A stretch of 64,000 nt of DNA from an uncultured Opitutales bacterium (GCA_944390805.1 CALXQW010000041.1:1-64000); one strand, 5' to 3'. Positions 26,088-35,294 are shown, numbered from the stretch's first letter. Numbers and translations: made by a program. Notes: a model not told the origin generated them from the letters alone.

Positions 26088-27046
26088 TATCCTTTATGCA
26101 AAAAGGAACTTCAAGTCGATATACCATATGAAGCATAAGTCGATAAATAAGATTAGAGAATATCTATTTTAAAAGTTATACAATAGAATTCAAGAATCAT
26201 TGTATAATACGCTCACAAATACATCCCCATACATCGCTCTGCATGATAAAAAGCTTAAATAGGTATTGGATAAAAATCTATCCAAGAATAAATATTGTTA
26301 GACGCATATAATGACGCTATGAGCACAATTCTACCATAACCGTGGCAGACTCAACTAACAACAGGATATGCGGTATCGTTAAATAAAGGGGGCATAGAGA
26401 AATAGGCGCAATCTAATATTTTAAAGAGCCAGTAATATAAGAAGATGACATACATTGAGTTTAACAACAGCTACAAAGACATAAAGAAGTAAGATCTCCA
26501 AAAGGTATAAGAATATGTTCCTCTAATATATGGCTTCTTTAGTTCTATATTAGGAAATTCCACAAGAGAGTTCTGGAAAAGATAAGAAGCCTGTATATCC
26601 AACATGAAAGCACGAAGATATGTGAAATACAATTAACGAAGGCGATTAGATAGTTTCTAAAGAAGTATCATATGATATGACGAGTTTATAAGTGATTATG
26701 CAGGTTATTAAACAAGAAATATAAGATGGCAACACGATGCCTGTAAAATATTAGGCAGTAAGATGAGATAATGGGAGCAATGATATACCAAGCGCAGATA
26801 GAGTTTGAAAAGTCGGAGGAAATGATGACTGTATTATTTTATCCGATTATGGAAATGTGCAAAGCATCTCAAAGGCAATAGACAAAAGAGCTGATTCTCA
26901 TTATAAAATGAAGTTAATTCAAAGAGACTCTTACGGATACAGAAGTTTTAAAAGTTATATTCGCAGAGTACTCGCATAATGCGGAAACAATAATATGAAA
27001 TACTCCTATTCCTAATAGCCACTATTCCAAAGGCTCTGATATTAAT
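26088..27046. other. 960-bp AT-rich decayed DNA
   Basis: No intact gene. All six frames are broken, and only a transposase C-terminal remnant (26809-26979) is recognisable. A short REFWKR fragment near 26570 may belong to the same lost gene, but I cannot reconstruct it. The composition is as AT-rich as the island genes beside it. Confidence 0.5.
26809..26979 (+). pseudogene. Transposase remnant (C-terminal end, probably ISL3-like)
   Basis: An open stretch of 56 codons ends KMKLIQRDSYGYRSFKSYIR, then RVLA and a TAA stop. This matches the closing pattern of ISL3-type DDE transposases (K.K.I.R.aYG(F/Y)R.fe.f..RiL). The frame closes upstream at a TGA (26806-26808), with no other part of the enzyme in frame and no terminal repeats that I can see. 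It is an old, non-functional insertion-sequence fossil. Confidence 0.5.
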
Positions 27047-27087
27047 AAAAAAAGAAGCTCAATGATTTTCGTAAGTCATTGAGCTTC
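27047..27087 (-). terminator. Rho-independent terminator of tRNA-Tyr
   Basis: A perfect 12-bp stem, GAAGCTCAATGA/TCATTGAGCTTC, with a 10-base loop, followed on the minus strand by seven Ts. It begins five bases after the tRNA 3' end. Confidence 0.9.
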
Positions 27088-27091
27088 AAAA

Positions 27092-27177
27092 TGGTGGTGG
27101 GGACTGGATTCGAACCAGTGAACACCGAAGTGAACGGATTTACAGTCCGCGCCCTTTAGCCACTTGGATACCCCACC
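27092..27177 (-). tRNA. tRNA-Tyr (anticodon GTA)
   Basis: 86 bases with encoded CCA. The acceptor stem GGTGGGG/CCCCACC, an anticodon loop containing GTA, a long class II variable arm (GTTCACTTCGGTGTTC) and the GGTTCGAATCC T-arm are all present. Its own terminator follows at once. It is the only housekeeping gene inside the AT-rich island. Confidence 0.95.
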
Positions 27178-27351
27178 AAGTGTTTAAATTTAAGTTAGAC
27201 AGATTACCTCTTTCTTTATGCTTGCCAAGCTTTTTTTTTAAAAATCTTATCCATTAAAAAATTACTCATCGAACAAAATATATCTTATCTAACTGCCAAT
27301 TATAAATACATTTACTGCGATTCTCTCTAAAGATTCGTAAAAACAATATAC

Positions 27352-27684
27352 CTAAAAAAAGTCTTCCAACCATATTCCCGCATGAGATAACTCATCGCCT
27401 GCAAGAAATATATATAATACTATAGATACCAGTAAAAATACGCAAAATACTACCAACAGAAATTTTTTGCGAATAGATACAAATCTCTTAAACGCCTCGT
27501 TGTCTGCCTTATTTCCTCCGGTCGATATGAATTTCTCAAACTCCAAAAAGGGATCGTCCATATAATAAATCAATCTTATTCCGCAAAAGAACGAAATAAA
27601 CAATGAAACTATAGCTCCTGCAAAGCACAGAATATCGCTCGTTTCAAATGAGGACTCACCAAGATATTCAAGAAATTCTTCCAT
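27352..27684 (-). CDS. Small membrane protein, two transmembrane helices
   Basis: 110 residues with hydrophobic segments at about 18-42 and 72-95 separated by a polar loop (EKFISTGGNKADNEAFKRF). The ends are acidic (MEEFLEYLGES, GIWLEDFF). No domain recognised and no clear Shine-Dalgarno site. It lies between tRNA-Tyr and the PEP-CTERM gene, with a GC-rich hairpin just upstream, so it is probably transcribed alone. Confidence 0.5.
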   Translation of the reverse strand: MEEFLEYLGESSFETSDILCFAGAIVSLFISFFCGIRLIYYMDDPFLEFEKFISTGGNKADNEAFKRFVSIRKKFLLVVFCVFLLVSIVLYIFLAGDELSHAGIWLEDFF

Positions 27685-27700
27685 ATTATTATAAGAGAAA

Positions 27701-27726
27701 GGGGCGCGCCGCTAAGACGCGCCCCC
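27701..27726 (-). terminator. GC-rich hairpin after the PEP-CTERM gene
   Basis: GGGGCGCG/CGCGCCCC forms an 8-bp stem with a 10-base loop. On the minus strand it lies about 85 bases beyond the PEP-CTERM stop and is followed by TTTCTCTTAT; on the plus strand it is followed by GGTTTTATTT. Confidence 0.55.
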
Positions 27727-27809
27727 GGTTTTATTTGCCAAAAGTAACACATATCACAACTTAAATAATCCCCCTATAAAACCCTATGCATACAGAAGCA
27801 ACCGCCGTG

Positions 27810-29159
27810 CTAATTTTTACGCCTCTTTAAGACATAAAGTATTGAGAACACTCCAAACAAAATAGCATAGGAAGCTGGCTCTGGAACCTGTGCACCAACA
27901 TGCGCCAATCCATCAGAAGAAATAGCACATTCAAATATATTGCCGTCAGAATCTTGAAGATTGAACACCTCGTCTTCTTGAAGAGCAGAAAGAACAACAC
28001 TAGTATCATCGCCAAGAATACTTTCCAAATCTATGCTCTCGCCACCCTGAAGAGTTAAGGATGTAAGAACAATATCAAGACGCGAGAAATTAACAGAGCC
28101 ACCTTCCCCAAGCATCAGATTTGCGCCCTCTGTTATGAGAAGATTTTCGGCCTCTACATTATCAGCCTCTAATACGGAATTCTCAAACAACTCTACCGTA
28201 GTAAGCTTTACATCGCCCGCAACGACAACTTTCCCGCCATCTGATATATTTACCGCTGAAGTATATACCTGCCCATCCGGATTAGTTTCCTCTTCAATAA
28301 GTGCGCTATTTAGATTAAGCACGCTCCCATCTCCGGAGACATTCACTGTTCCGCCGCGCATATATTGAGTCTCTTCATAAAATTCTCCGGTGCTCCAATT
28401 GTAGGCACTGTAAGTATTAGCAAGAGACATTGTGACATTTGATCCGTTGGTTATATTTAAAACCGGAAGGGCGCCAGATGACACATAACCGTACATATCT
28501 ACATATCCGGTAGTAAAGACACTATTGTCTATATTTATAACAGCGGAAGTCTCAGAATAGGAAGAATTGGTTCGAGTAGAAAGCGTAGCGCCGCTGAAAT
28601 CCACTTGTGTATTTTTAAATGTAAGATAACTACCCTGAGAGACTGTAAAAGACTGTTTATAACTTCCACCCTCCAACACAGTGAAAGAACCACCTTCAAC
28701 AGTCATGTTTGCTCCGCCTCTAACTTCACTAAGATTGTTTGCATTAAGAGTTGTGTTGCAATTTTTAAGAGTAAGGCTTGATGCAAACTTCCCGTAATAA
28801 TGAACAGAATTTACGCTAAGTTTATTCCCTATGTTAAGCGAACTATTGCTTATGACGGCATTTGCGCCACTTTGAACATACAGGCTCTGCAGATTTGAGA
28901 ATGAAGCAGATTCTATATTGTATTTTTTTTGTTCGGCCGTTTTTGAAGAATCATTGTCTATATATAAAGTTGGAGCATCGATGGAGTCGTTGGAGCTGTC
29001 CCATCCGCCTCTAAAACTAATATAGTTGGAATTGTAAAAACTCTTTCCGGAACTTTGAATGTAGTCCCTATAAAGGCTACTCTCATAATCTGCACAGAAC
29101 AGACTCGCAGATGCAAAGATTATACCCGTAAAGAAAATTACATTATTCAGCTTATTCAT
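27810..29159 (-). CDS. PEP-CTERM surface protein, beta-helix-like
   Basis: 449 residues. Signal peptide about 1-22 (MNKLNNVIFFTGIIFASASL). The C-terminus has VPEPASYAILFGVFSILYV then KRRKN, the PEP-CTERM sorting signal: PEP motif, one membrane helix, basic tail. Exosortase normally recognises it, and it is common in Verrucomicrobiota. The body is Ser/Asn/Thr/Gly-rich with repeating short strands (LTLKNCNTTLNANNLSEVRG, MTVEGGSFTVLEGGS), as in passenger-type beta-helices. It is likely an extracellular or surface structural protein. AAAGG lies eight bases before the ATG, and a strong promoter lies upstream. Confidence 0.8.
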   Translation of the reverse strand: MNKLNNVIFFTGIIFASASLFCADYESSLYRDYIQSSGKSFYNSNYISFRGGWDSSNDSIDAPTLYIDNDSSKTAEQKKYNIESASFSNLQSLYVQSGANAVISNSSLNIGNKLSVNSVHYYGKFASSLTLKNCNTTLNANNLSEVRGGANMTVEGGSFTVLEGGSYKQSFTVSQGSYLTFKNTQVDFSGATLSTRTNSSYSETSAVINIDNSVFTTGYVDMYGYVSSGALPVLNITNGSNVTMSLANTYSAYNWSTGEFYEETQYMRGGTVNVSGDGSVLNLNSALIEEETNPDGQVYTSAVNISDGGKVVVAGDVKLTTVELFENSVLEADNVEAENLLITEGANLMLGEGGSVNFSRLDIVLTSLTLQGGESIDLESILGDDTSVVLSALQEDEVFNLQDSDGNIFECAISSDGLAHVGAQVPEPASYAILFGVFSILYVLKRRKN

Positions 29160-29220
29160 ATAATTAACCTTTCTTCATCAGGGAGGATACTCTTATGAAC
29201 TTATTTTTTGATAATTTAAG

Positions 29221-29250
29221 AATATAGATAATTTAGAATACCAGTGTCAA
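29221..29250 (-). promoter_or_regulatory. Sigma-70-type promoter of the PEP-CTERM gene
   Basis: On the minus strand TTGACA (29250-29245) is followed after 18 bases by TATATT (29226-29221). It lies about 60 bases upstream of the start codon at 29159. Confidence 0.7.
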
Positions 29251-29347
29251 GACTCTTTTTTAAGCATAAAATAATTAATGAGTTAAAAATTTTTACTCAT
29301 TATAAAATGGCTGAAGAAACAAATGAAATATGTGCGCATGTATTGTA

Positions 29348-29365
29348 TGTTCATAGAAATGAACA
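29348..29365. repeat. Inverted repeat upstream of the broken integrase
   Basis: TGTTCAT and ATGAACA flank AGAA, a perfect 7-bp dyad 40 bases before the integrase start. It looks like an operator. A second dyad, GGTATT-CTA-AATACC (29390-29404), abuts the ATG and could form a hairpin over the start region. Confidence 0.5.
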
Positions 29366-29404
29366 TGTTGCGCATTAATCTTTCAACAAGGTATTCTAAA
29401 TACC

Positions 29405-30456
29405 ATGAGAAAGGACTTCCTATTGGCCAAAAGGCTTCTCGCCGGCAGCGGCATAACTTTGCTGGATGCCGCAAGGCTTATAAGAGGCATTATGGATTTC
29501 AGTCCGACTGGAGATGATACTCCTGTACCACTACAATATTGCAGAAAAGTTATAGAATGCGGGCTATCTCATTACGAAAAAATAGAGTCTATGACCGCCC
29601 AGGACGGATTTATAATATACCTTGAGTCAAAATCGTCCCTCAGGCCAGATTCAAAAACTTCTCTAAAATATCTCAGCAAACGCCTGCTTAATTCAAGCCC
29701 TGATTTCCCAAAGGGAATTCTCTCCACAATCAGCCAATCGGACTGCGAAACTTAGCTAAGGCTTTGTTTTACAACACCCACACAGTTCAACAAGGGCAGA
29801 ACCATGCTTTACGGATTTTTCCAGTTCGCCGTAAAGAAATCTTGGTGCAACAAGAATCCGGTTAAAAACAAAGAGAAAAAAAGATAATAGAAAACGAGAT
29901 AACCCCTCTTCCCTTAAATGAGATTAAGCGAATTTTAAAAACAGCATCAAAGCCTGAAAATAAGGAATGTGCTGCCGCTATAGGCCTTATGTTGTTTGCG
30001 GGCATAAGACCCGCGGAAGTAAGAAGACTGCGCTGGGTCGACATAGACATGGAAGAAGAATACATTACCGTACGCTTATCATGTTCAAAGACGGGCGGAA
30101 CAAGGCATGTTGAGATATGCACATCGCTAAAGAGCTGGCTTAAGAATTTAAAGTTAAATCCAGATGAAATGATTTGCCCGAAAGACTGGTTGGGCAGATG
30201 GCGCCGTATACGCATGGAAGCAGGCTTTGCCGACAAATGGGTTCACGATGTCTTGCGCCACACATACGCAAGTTATCACGCCAAAAGATATAGAGATCTT
30301 CCGCGTCTGCAACTGAACATGGGTCATCGCGACTTGAGCCTTTTAAGATGCAGATACATCAACATGGCAAATATAAAAAGTTCCGATGCTGAAAAATTCT
30401 TCGAGGGGCTATCGTTTGGCAATAGCTGCGCAAATAAAAAAGACTGCGGTAGATAA
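29405..30456 (+). pseudogene. Tyrosine recombinase/integrase, inactivated by a stop codon and a frameshift
   Basis: Three readable pieces form one integrase of about 350 residues. Piece 1 (29405-29752) is the N-terminal part. It meets TAG at 29753, but the same frame continues (FNKGRTMLYGFFQFAVKKSW, NPVKNKEKK), a core-binding domain end; TAG probably replaced a tryptophan codon. At an A7 run (29876-29882) the frame shifts; restoring one A continues as IENEITPLPLNEIKRILKTA into the catalytic domain (GIRPAEVRRLRW, LRHTYASYH, MGHRDLSLL, CRYIN with the tyrosine). It is probably the integrase of the neighbouring AT-rich island, now dead. Confidence 0.8.
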
Positions 30457-30711
30457 TTACAACCATATAGCAAGGCGGCCTTTTAAGACATTCTTCTATA
30501 TTGTACCAAAGATAATTTTACATCTAAAAACTGTTAAACGCAAATATGACCATGTGATTTCAGATGAAATAAGATTCCCATCTGAGAAGAATCGTTGAAA
30601 CTCATGCAAAATATTAGCGCATACATTTTAGAGATTCTTTAAATATTATGCCTTCCTCTCCAAAGAAAATATAACAACGCAAGTAAAAATATCCATTTTA
30701 CCAGGCGAATA

Positions 30712-30745
30712 AAAAAGCCCGCAAACAATATGCTTGCGGGCTTAA
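30712..30745 (-). terminator. Rho-independent terminator of tRNA-Arg/tRNA-Pro
   Basis: AAGCCCGCAA/TTGCGGGCTT, a perfect 10-bp stem, followed by TTTTATT on the minus strand directly after tRNA-Arg. Confidence 0.88.
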
Positions 30746-30749
30746 AAAG

Positions 30750-30825
30750 TGGCAGGAGCGGAGGGGCTCGAACCCCCGACCAACGGTTTAGAAAACCGCT
30801 GCTCTATCCACTGAGCTACGCTCCC
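30750..30825 (-). tRNA. tRNA-Arg (anticodon TCT)
   Basis: 76 bases including an encoded CCA. The anticodon loop TTTCTAA gives UCU, reading AGA/AGG. The T-arm GGGGGTTCGAGCCCC and D-arm TAGCTCAGTGGATAGAGC are standard. The first acceptor pair is G-U. Confidence 0.93.
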
Positions 30826-30879
30826 GTATTTATGTTACATATGCGGAGAGCTTTGTCTCTGCGGCATCAAAAACAAAAA

Positions 30880-30953
<74 letters not shown>

Positions 30954-31046
30954 TTTTTGTAAAGAACATGTCCTTATGTTCTTTTTGCGTCTTTATTCAA
31001 GCCTTTTTTTGTTGAAAAAAGTTTTTTCCGCTATTGCATAGAAAAA

Positions 31047-31475
31047 ATGAGCAAAGAAATTGAAGAAGGACTCAACTTTAACGTCGATTTTAAGAAACTC
31101 AAAAAGATAGCCTCCTGCGAGGCCGACGTAATACCCGCAATAGCGCAAGACGCCGATACCGGAGAAGTTCTTATTGTGGGCTACGCAAACCTTCTTGCAC
31201 TTCAGACGGCATTCAAAGAGGGCATGGCAACATTCTGGAGCACATCGCGCAACGAGCTTTGGATTAAGGGCAAAACAAGCGGGGACTTTCTCGAGCTTGT
31301 AGACGTTCTTATCAACTGCGAGCAGAACTCTGTTGTATATAAGGTAAGGCTGAAAGGAAAGGGGTCGTGCCACACAAAAAATAAGGACGGCATTGCCCGC
31401 AAAGGTTGCTATTACCGCAGAATAGTAAAAGACGGAGACTCTTTTAAGCTGGAGTTTCTACCCGGACAAGAGTAG
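31047..31475 (+). CDS. hisI: Phosphoribosyl-AMP cyclohydrolase (HisI), variant metal motif
   Basis: 142 residues. The family core is present: MATFWSTSRNELWIKGKTSG (about 60-79) and the zinc-site segment GSCHTKNKDG with Cys108-His109 and Cys121. The enzyme opens the purine ring of phosphoribosyl-AMP in histidine synthesis. The usual DCDxD metal motif is replaced by Asn90-Cys91-Glu92-Gln93-Asn94, which keeps the cysteine but no aspartate. No other his gene adjoins it. It is either a naturally variant HisI, as I believe occurs in related bacteria, or a repurposed paralogue. Confidence 0.8.
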   Translation: MSKEIEEGLNFNVDFKKLKKIASCEADVIPAIAQDADTGEVLIVGYANLLALQTAFKEGMATFWSTSRNELWIKGKTSGDFLELVDVLINCEQNSVVYKVRLKGKGSCHTKNKDGIARKGCYYRRIVKDGDSFKLEFLPGQE

Positions 31476-31491
31476 TTTACATTTTGCGCTT

Positions 31492-31518
31492 GGGCTTTTC
31501 GAATAGAGCGGAAAGCCC
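31492..31518 (+). terminator. Hairpin after hisI
   Basis: GGGCTTT/AAAGCCC with a 13-base loop begins 16 bases after the hisI stop and is followed by CTGTTTT. It is a plausible but weak terminator. Confidence 0.45.
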
Positions 31519-31522
31519 CTGT

Positions 31523-31639
31523 TTTGCATGCCTAAGGCAAAAACGTACCAAGATGAGGAACTGAGAACTATCGGCCCCTCAAGGGGAACAGATAGCTTTG
31601 CCCAATGCCTTGTTCGGCACTTAAACATGCCGATGCAAA
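31523..31639 (+). ncRNA. Candidate structured RNA upstream of dnaN (three-way junction)
   Basis: No open frame. The pairings fold into a closing stem TTTGCAT/ATGCAAA (31523-31529 with 31633-31639); an arm AAGGCA/TGCCTT (31534-31539 with 31606-31611) tipped by CTATC/GATAG (31568-31572 with 31591-31595) and CCCC-TCAA-GGGG (31575-31586); and a hairpin CGGCA/TGCCG (31615-31632). GGCAAA (31536-31541) can also pair with TTTGCC (31597-31602), excluding the AAGGCA stem. I could not match it to 6S, SRP, tmRNA, RNase P or a familiar riboswitch. Either strand could be transcribed. Confidence 0.4.
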
Positions 31640-31700
31640 TGACGACATTTTAGCAACTAAGAAACGATTATCTCAGTTTTAGGCCAGAGGCATGAATTTT

Positions 31701-31730
31701 TTGCTCGATTTAATGCAAAAAAGATATACT
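31701..31730 (+). promoter_or_regulatory. Probable dnaN promoter
   Basis: TTGCTC, an 18-base spacer and TATACT, ending 94 bases upstream of the dnaN ATG. The rest of the 349-bp hisI-dnaN gap holds the candidate RNA. Confidence 0.5.
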
Positions 31731-31824
31731 CTATGGACAATAAAATACTTTGTGTATTGCGCGTTCTTCTAATTGAACGCTGTAAACGCGCATAAAAATA
31801 CACGAAAAAATCATCATACAGAAT

Positions 31825-32976
31825 ATGAAATTTAAAGTAAGCAAGGAAGATTTCTCCACGGGTTTGAGGCAAGTGGCAAATGTGGTAAGCTCAAAACCGC
31901 AGATGCCTGTGTTGAATAACGTATTAATAAAGGCGCAGAAGTCAGCTGACGCGAAAGATGCGGGTAAAGTTTTCCTTACAACAACAAACCTTGATTTAGG
32001 CATATGCTGCTCGGTTAAAGCTGATGTAGAAGTTGAAGGCAGTATAACGCTGCCCGTAAAGAAGCTTGCCTCTATAATTTCGGCAGCCCCGCGCGAGGAA
32101 ATTAGCATTGAGACTTCCGACGGACAGACGGCGAGGATACGCTCCGGGTCTTTGGACATACAGCGTTTCAACGGCTTGAAGGCGGAAGACTTTCCACCGC
32201 TGCCAAGCTTTGTGGACAAGTTCTCTTACGAGCTTTCCCCGCAAGACTTGCTCAGCATGCTAAAGAGCGTCTCCTACGCGCAGAGCACCGATGAGAACCG
32301 CTATATTCTAAACAGCGTGTATTTTAACTTCGCGGATGGGAAACTTTCATTAGTTGCAACAGACGGCCGCAGGCTTGCTCTGATATCAAAAGACCTCAAG
32401 ATGGAGAAAGAGGACGAAGGCGGAATAATACTGCCAGCAAAGACTGTTTCAGAGTTGGAAAAGCTCCTCTCCCAGGGAAGCAGCGTAAAGATAAGTTTCA
32501 ACGACAGGCAGGCGGCTTTTGACATAGCTGTAAATGAGGATTCCCAAAACAAGGGTTTGCGCGGGTCTATATATCTGGTTTCGAAGATAGTGGAAGGGTC
32601 TTATCCGAACTACAAGCAGGTTATTCCAAAAGAGGCTGAGCACCGCATAAAGATAGAGAGAGAACTGATGCTCGATGCTGTTCAGCGCGCAAGCCTTTTG
32701 GCAAGCGACAAGCAAAATTCGGTTAAACTGCGCATAATGCCAAACTGTCTTGAGGTTTCCGGGCAGAGTTCCGAATACGGCGAGAGCCGCGAATCTTTGG
32801 ACATAGATTATTCTGGTCCCGAGGTTAAGATAGGGTTTAATCCGGAATTCTTGGCAAGCCCGTTGCGCAGCCTGACAAGAGACGAAATTTTCTTTGAGTT
32901 CAAAGACGAGATGAGCCCGGGTGTTTTCAAGACGCTCGACAATTTCCTATGTGTTGTCATGCCTTTGCGGGTGTAG
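31825..32976 (+). CDS. dnaN: DNA polymerase III beta subunit (sliding clamp)
   Basis: 383 residues, normal for the three-domain clamp. Recognisable segments are [53 protein letters not shown] with [12 protein letters not shown], and the closing [13 protein letters not shown], whose tail helps form the partner-binding pocket. It tethers DNA polymerase to DNA. dnaA, recF and gyrB are not next to it, so the gene is not in the classic origin cluster. It is followed closely by an unknown membrane protein and lpxK. Confidence 0.95.
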   Translation: MKFKVSKEDFSTGLRQVANVVSSKPQMPVLNNVLIKAQKSADAKDAGKVFLTTTNLDLGICCSVKADVEVEGSITLPVKKLASIISAAPREEISIETSDGQTARIRSGSLDIQRFNGLKAEDFPPLPSFVDKFSYELSPQDLLSMLKSVSYAQSTDENRYILNSVYFNFADGKLSLVATDGRRLALISKDLKMEKEDEGGIILPAKTVSELEKLLSQGSSVKISFNDRQAAFDIAVNEDSQNKGLRGSIYLVSKIVEGSYPNYKQVIPKEAEHRIKIERELMLDAVQRASLLASDKQNSVKLRIMPNCLEVSGQSSEYGESRESLDIDYSGPEVKIGFNPEFLASPLRSLTRDEIFFEFKDEMSPGVFKTLDNFLCVVMPLRV

Positions 32977-32996
32977 ATTTTTCCGGAATATTTCCG

Positions 32997-33854
32997 GTGG
33001 AAAATCCTTATCTTTTGGCATTGCCGGCGGTTTTGTCGGCAATGTTTTTGCTTTTTTTGGCCGGCCGTTTTTTTATCTCGCAAAAAGGCGTGGTTATAGA
33101 GGCTTGGCTGAATTTAATCTTAAGGGGGCTGCTTGTGGCGATAATACTAAAGCTTGCCTTGTCGGAAGATGCTATTTTTGCGCCGCTTTTTGCTGCGGGG
33201 CTGCTTGCTGCATTTTTGTTTGACTCGGTAATTATCCGCATGGGCGTTTTTGCCTTTAGCATGGACGGAAGCGGGCTTTTTTTAAAAAAGGCTGCTGTAG
33301 ACAGCGCATGGCGGCCAGACCTAAAGTTTCTGCGTTTAAAGCGCGCGATAGAGGCCGGCGGAATGAGAAAGAGCGGATCGTACATGGCAGCTTCCGAAAA
33401 TGGATTTAGGCCCGACAGCTATTCTACGGTCTTTATATCCGGCGATGCAAAAACCGTTCTGGAAGTGTCATTTGAAGACTTCGGTAAAGGGCTTGCAACC
33501 TGTTCGAGAGCTGCGAGCCAATCAGACGACGGCACAATAGTGCTGACTTCGTCTGGGTTTGAATCAGAGATATTTCCGCCTGTCCCCGATGGCATAGACG
33601 CGGAATTTCACCCGTTGAATTCAAATCCGCTAAAGACGTTGCACAGGCACAGCAGGAGAATATCAAAATACGGAAATTTTTCTCTGCTTGACGATACGGT
33701 TTTCGAGCGCATAAACAATGCCTTCGAACAAAAATGCAGGGCAGATGGTCTAATAAACGCGCCTGAAGACATATCGGAAAGTGGACTTCTTACCGGAAGA
33801 GGCGCATATCTTGCATGGAAGGCCGCATTGCGTTTGCGTTATTTTGGAATGTAG
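32997..33854 (+). CDS. Membrane-anchored protein of unknown function between dnaN and lpxK
   Basis: 285 residues from the GTG at 32997, chosen over upstream codons inside dnaN. The N-terminal third is hydrophobic, with about three membrane segments (ALPAVLSAMFLLFLAG, WLNLILRGLLVAIIL, FAPLFAAGLLAAFLF). The rest is a soluble domain with no motif I know. It ends 3 bp before lpxK and starts 20 bp after dnaN, so it lies within one operon. Placement before lpxK hints at an envelope role, but that is inference. Confidence 0.65.
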   Translation: MENPYLLALPAVLSAMFLLFLAGRFFISQKGVVIEAWLNLILRGLLVAIILKLALSEDAIFAPLFAAGLLAAFLFDSVIIRMGVFAFSMDGSGLFLKKAAVDSAWRPDLKFLRLKRAIEAGGMRKSGSYMAASENGFRPDSYSTVFISGDAKTVLEVSFEDFGKGLATCSRAASQSDDGTIVLTSSGFESEIFPPVPDGIDAEFHPLNSNPLKTLHRHSRRISKYGNFSLLDDTVFERINNAFEQKCRADGLINAPEDISESGLLTGRGAYLAWKAALRLRYFGM

Positions 33855-33857
33855 GGC

Positions 33858-35087
33858 ATGAAGAACGGAATAAAAAAGAGCATAAAGAAGCTGGAGAAGT
33901 TTACCGCCGACGTCATATACGACAGGGCCGACGGATTGAAGGCCAAGCTCTACGGAAGTTTTCTATGGTGTTTATCTCAGATATTTAGGCTTATCATAAG
34001 TATTAGGCATTTTTGCTACAATAAGAGGATACTGCGCGATTCCCCTTTGGGCTGCCAGGTTGTTGTTGTGGGCAATCTTACTGTGGGCGGAACAGGCAAA
34101 ACGCCAATAGTGGAAAAGTTTGCAAAGGCCCTGACAGAGAGGGGAAGAAAAGTTGCAATTTTAAGCCGCGGCTACAAGAGCAAATCAGATGGGGCCTTGG
34201 GGAAATTCATACGCTGGCTAACCCATGGAGAGGCTCCTAAGCCGAAGGTTGTATCGGACGGAAAGAATGTTCTGTTGGATTCAGAGATTGCCGGAGACGA
34301 GCCCTTCATGCTTGCGAGCAATCTTCCTGGAGTTGTTGTGATTGTTGACAAGAACAGAATAAGAGCCGGGCATTACGCCATAACGCATTTTGGTGCCGAT
34401 GTTCTGCTGCTCGACGACGGCTTTCAATACTTGCCTCTGCACGGGCAGGCCCAGCTTCTGCTGGTTGACAAGACAAATCCTTTTGGAAATTTGAGCATGC
34501 TCCCGCGCGGAATTTTAAGGGAGCCAATCTCTCATTTGAAGAGGGCATCATTCATATTCCTCACAAAATCCGATGGAACTCCAGATGCCGAACTTGAGAG
34601 TCTCATAAGAAAGTATAATCCGAGTGTTGAGATTATAGAATGCGCACACAAGCCGAGCTGCCTTATAGATTTTACCACCAGAGAGCGCAAACCTCTTGAC
34701 ATTTTGAGGGGTAAAAATGTGGCATGCTTTTGCGCTATTGCCGCGCCAGAATCTTTCGAGGGTCTGCTTAGGGAATGCGGAGCAAAGATAGTATTTAGGG
34801 AAAGGTTCATGGACCATCACAGGTTCGATGAAGACGAACTTAGCGAGGTCTTTCGCGAGGCCGCCAGCAAAGGAGCAGAAATGGTTCTTACAACTGAGAA
34901 GGACGCCGTAAGGATACGTCGCAATTTCAGCGCCGAGCTGCCATTTTACTACACCCGTTTAGAGATAGAGATACTCTCCGGCGCGGAAGACTTCAACGCG
35001 GCTGTCGAGAAGGTATGCTTTCCAAAGCGCAAGGCCGATGAGGCCATGTCTAATCTGGCTGTAAACCAGAATGAGCCGAACAAATAG
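33858..35087 (+). CDS. lpxK: Tetraacyldisaccharide 4'-kinase (lipid A synthesis)
   Basis: 409 residues, slightly longer than usual. The P-loop [12 protein letters not shown] (about 72-83) is the LpxK signature, followed by [15 protein letters not shown] and [14 protein letters not shown]. An N-terminal hydrophobic helix region attaches it to the inner membrane. It phosphorylates the 4' position of the lipid A disaccharide. An AGGG site lies just before the ATG. With kdsC it shows that the organism builds KDO-lipid A. Confidence 0.92.
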   Translation: MKNGIKKSIKKLEKFTADVIYDRADGLKAKLYGSFLWCLSQIFRLIISIRHFCYNKRILRDSPLGCQVVVVGNLTVGGTGKTPIVEKFAKALTERGRKVAILSRGYKSKSDGALGKFIRWLTHGEAPKPKVVSDGKNVLLDSEIAGDEPFMLASNLPGVVVIVDKNRIRAGHYAITHFGADVLLLDDGFQYLPLHGQAQLLLVDKTNPFGNLSMLPRGILREPISHLKRASFIFLTKSDGTPDAELESLIRKYNPSVEIIECAHKPSCLIDFTTRERKPLDILRGKNVACFCAIAAPESFEGLLRECGAKIVFRERFMDHHRFDEDELSEVFREAASKGAEMVLTTEKDAVRIRRNFSAELPFYYTRLEIEILSGAEDFNAAVEKVCFPKRKADEAMSNLAVNQNEPNK

Positions 35088-35294
35088 AACATGGGTTGGC
35101 CTATCACAAAAGTATTTGCAATTGTTGCAACTCTGAAAGTGCCGATCTAAAAGCTCGAGAAGATCTAAGTTAATCTTTAGAAGTTGGGTTTGGATGTTCA
35201 AAGACAAAATCTCTATTGACCAACGGAAGATAAATATTAAAAATTTTTATGTAAATTTAATTTGCATCCAAAACTTTGGAGAAAGGAAATAAAT

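Noticed and set aside
22212..30456. CRISPR array or restriction/defence system in the AT-rich island
   Set aside because: No regularly spaced repeats, and no nuclease, helicase or methyltransferase motifs in the island proteins.
31540..31605. TPP riboswitch suggested by CTGAGA
   Set aside because: The rest of the TPP consensus is absent and no thiamine gene follows.
31476..31824. Replication origin next to dnaN
   Set aside because: No dnaA, recF or gyrB, and no cluster of DnaA boxes seen.
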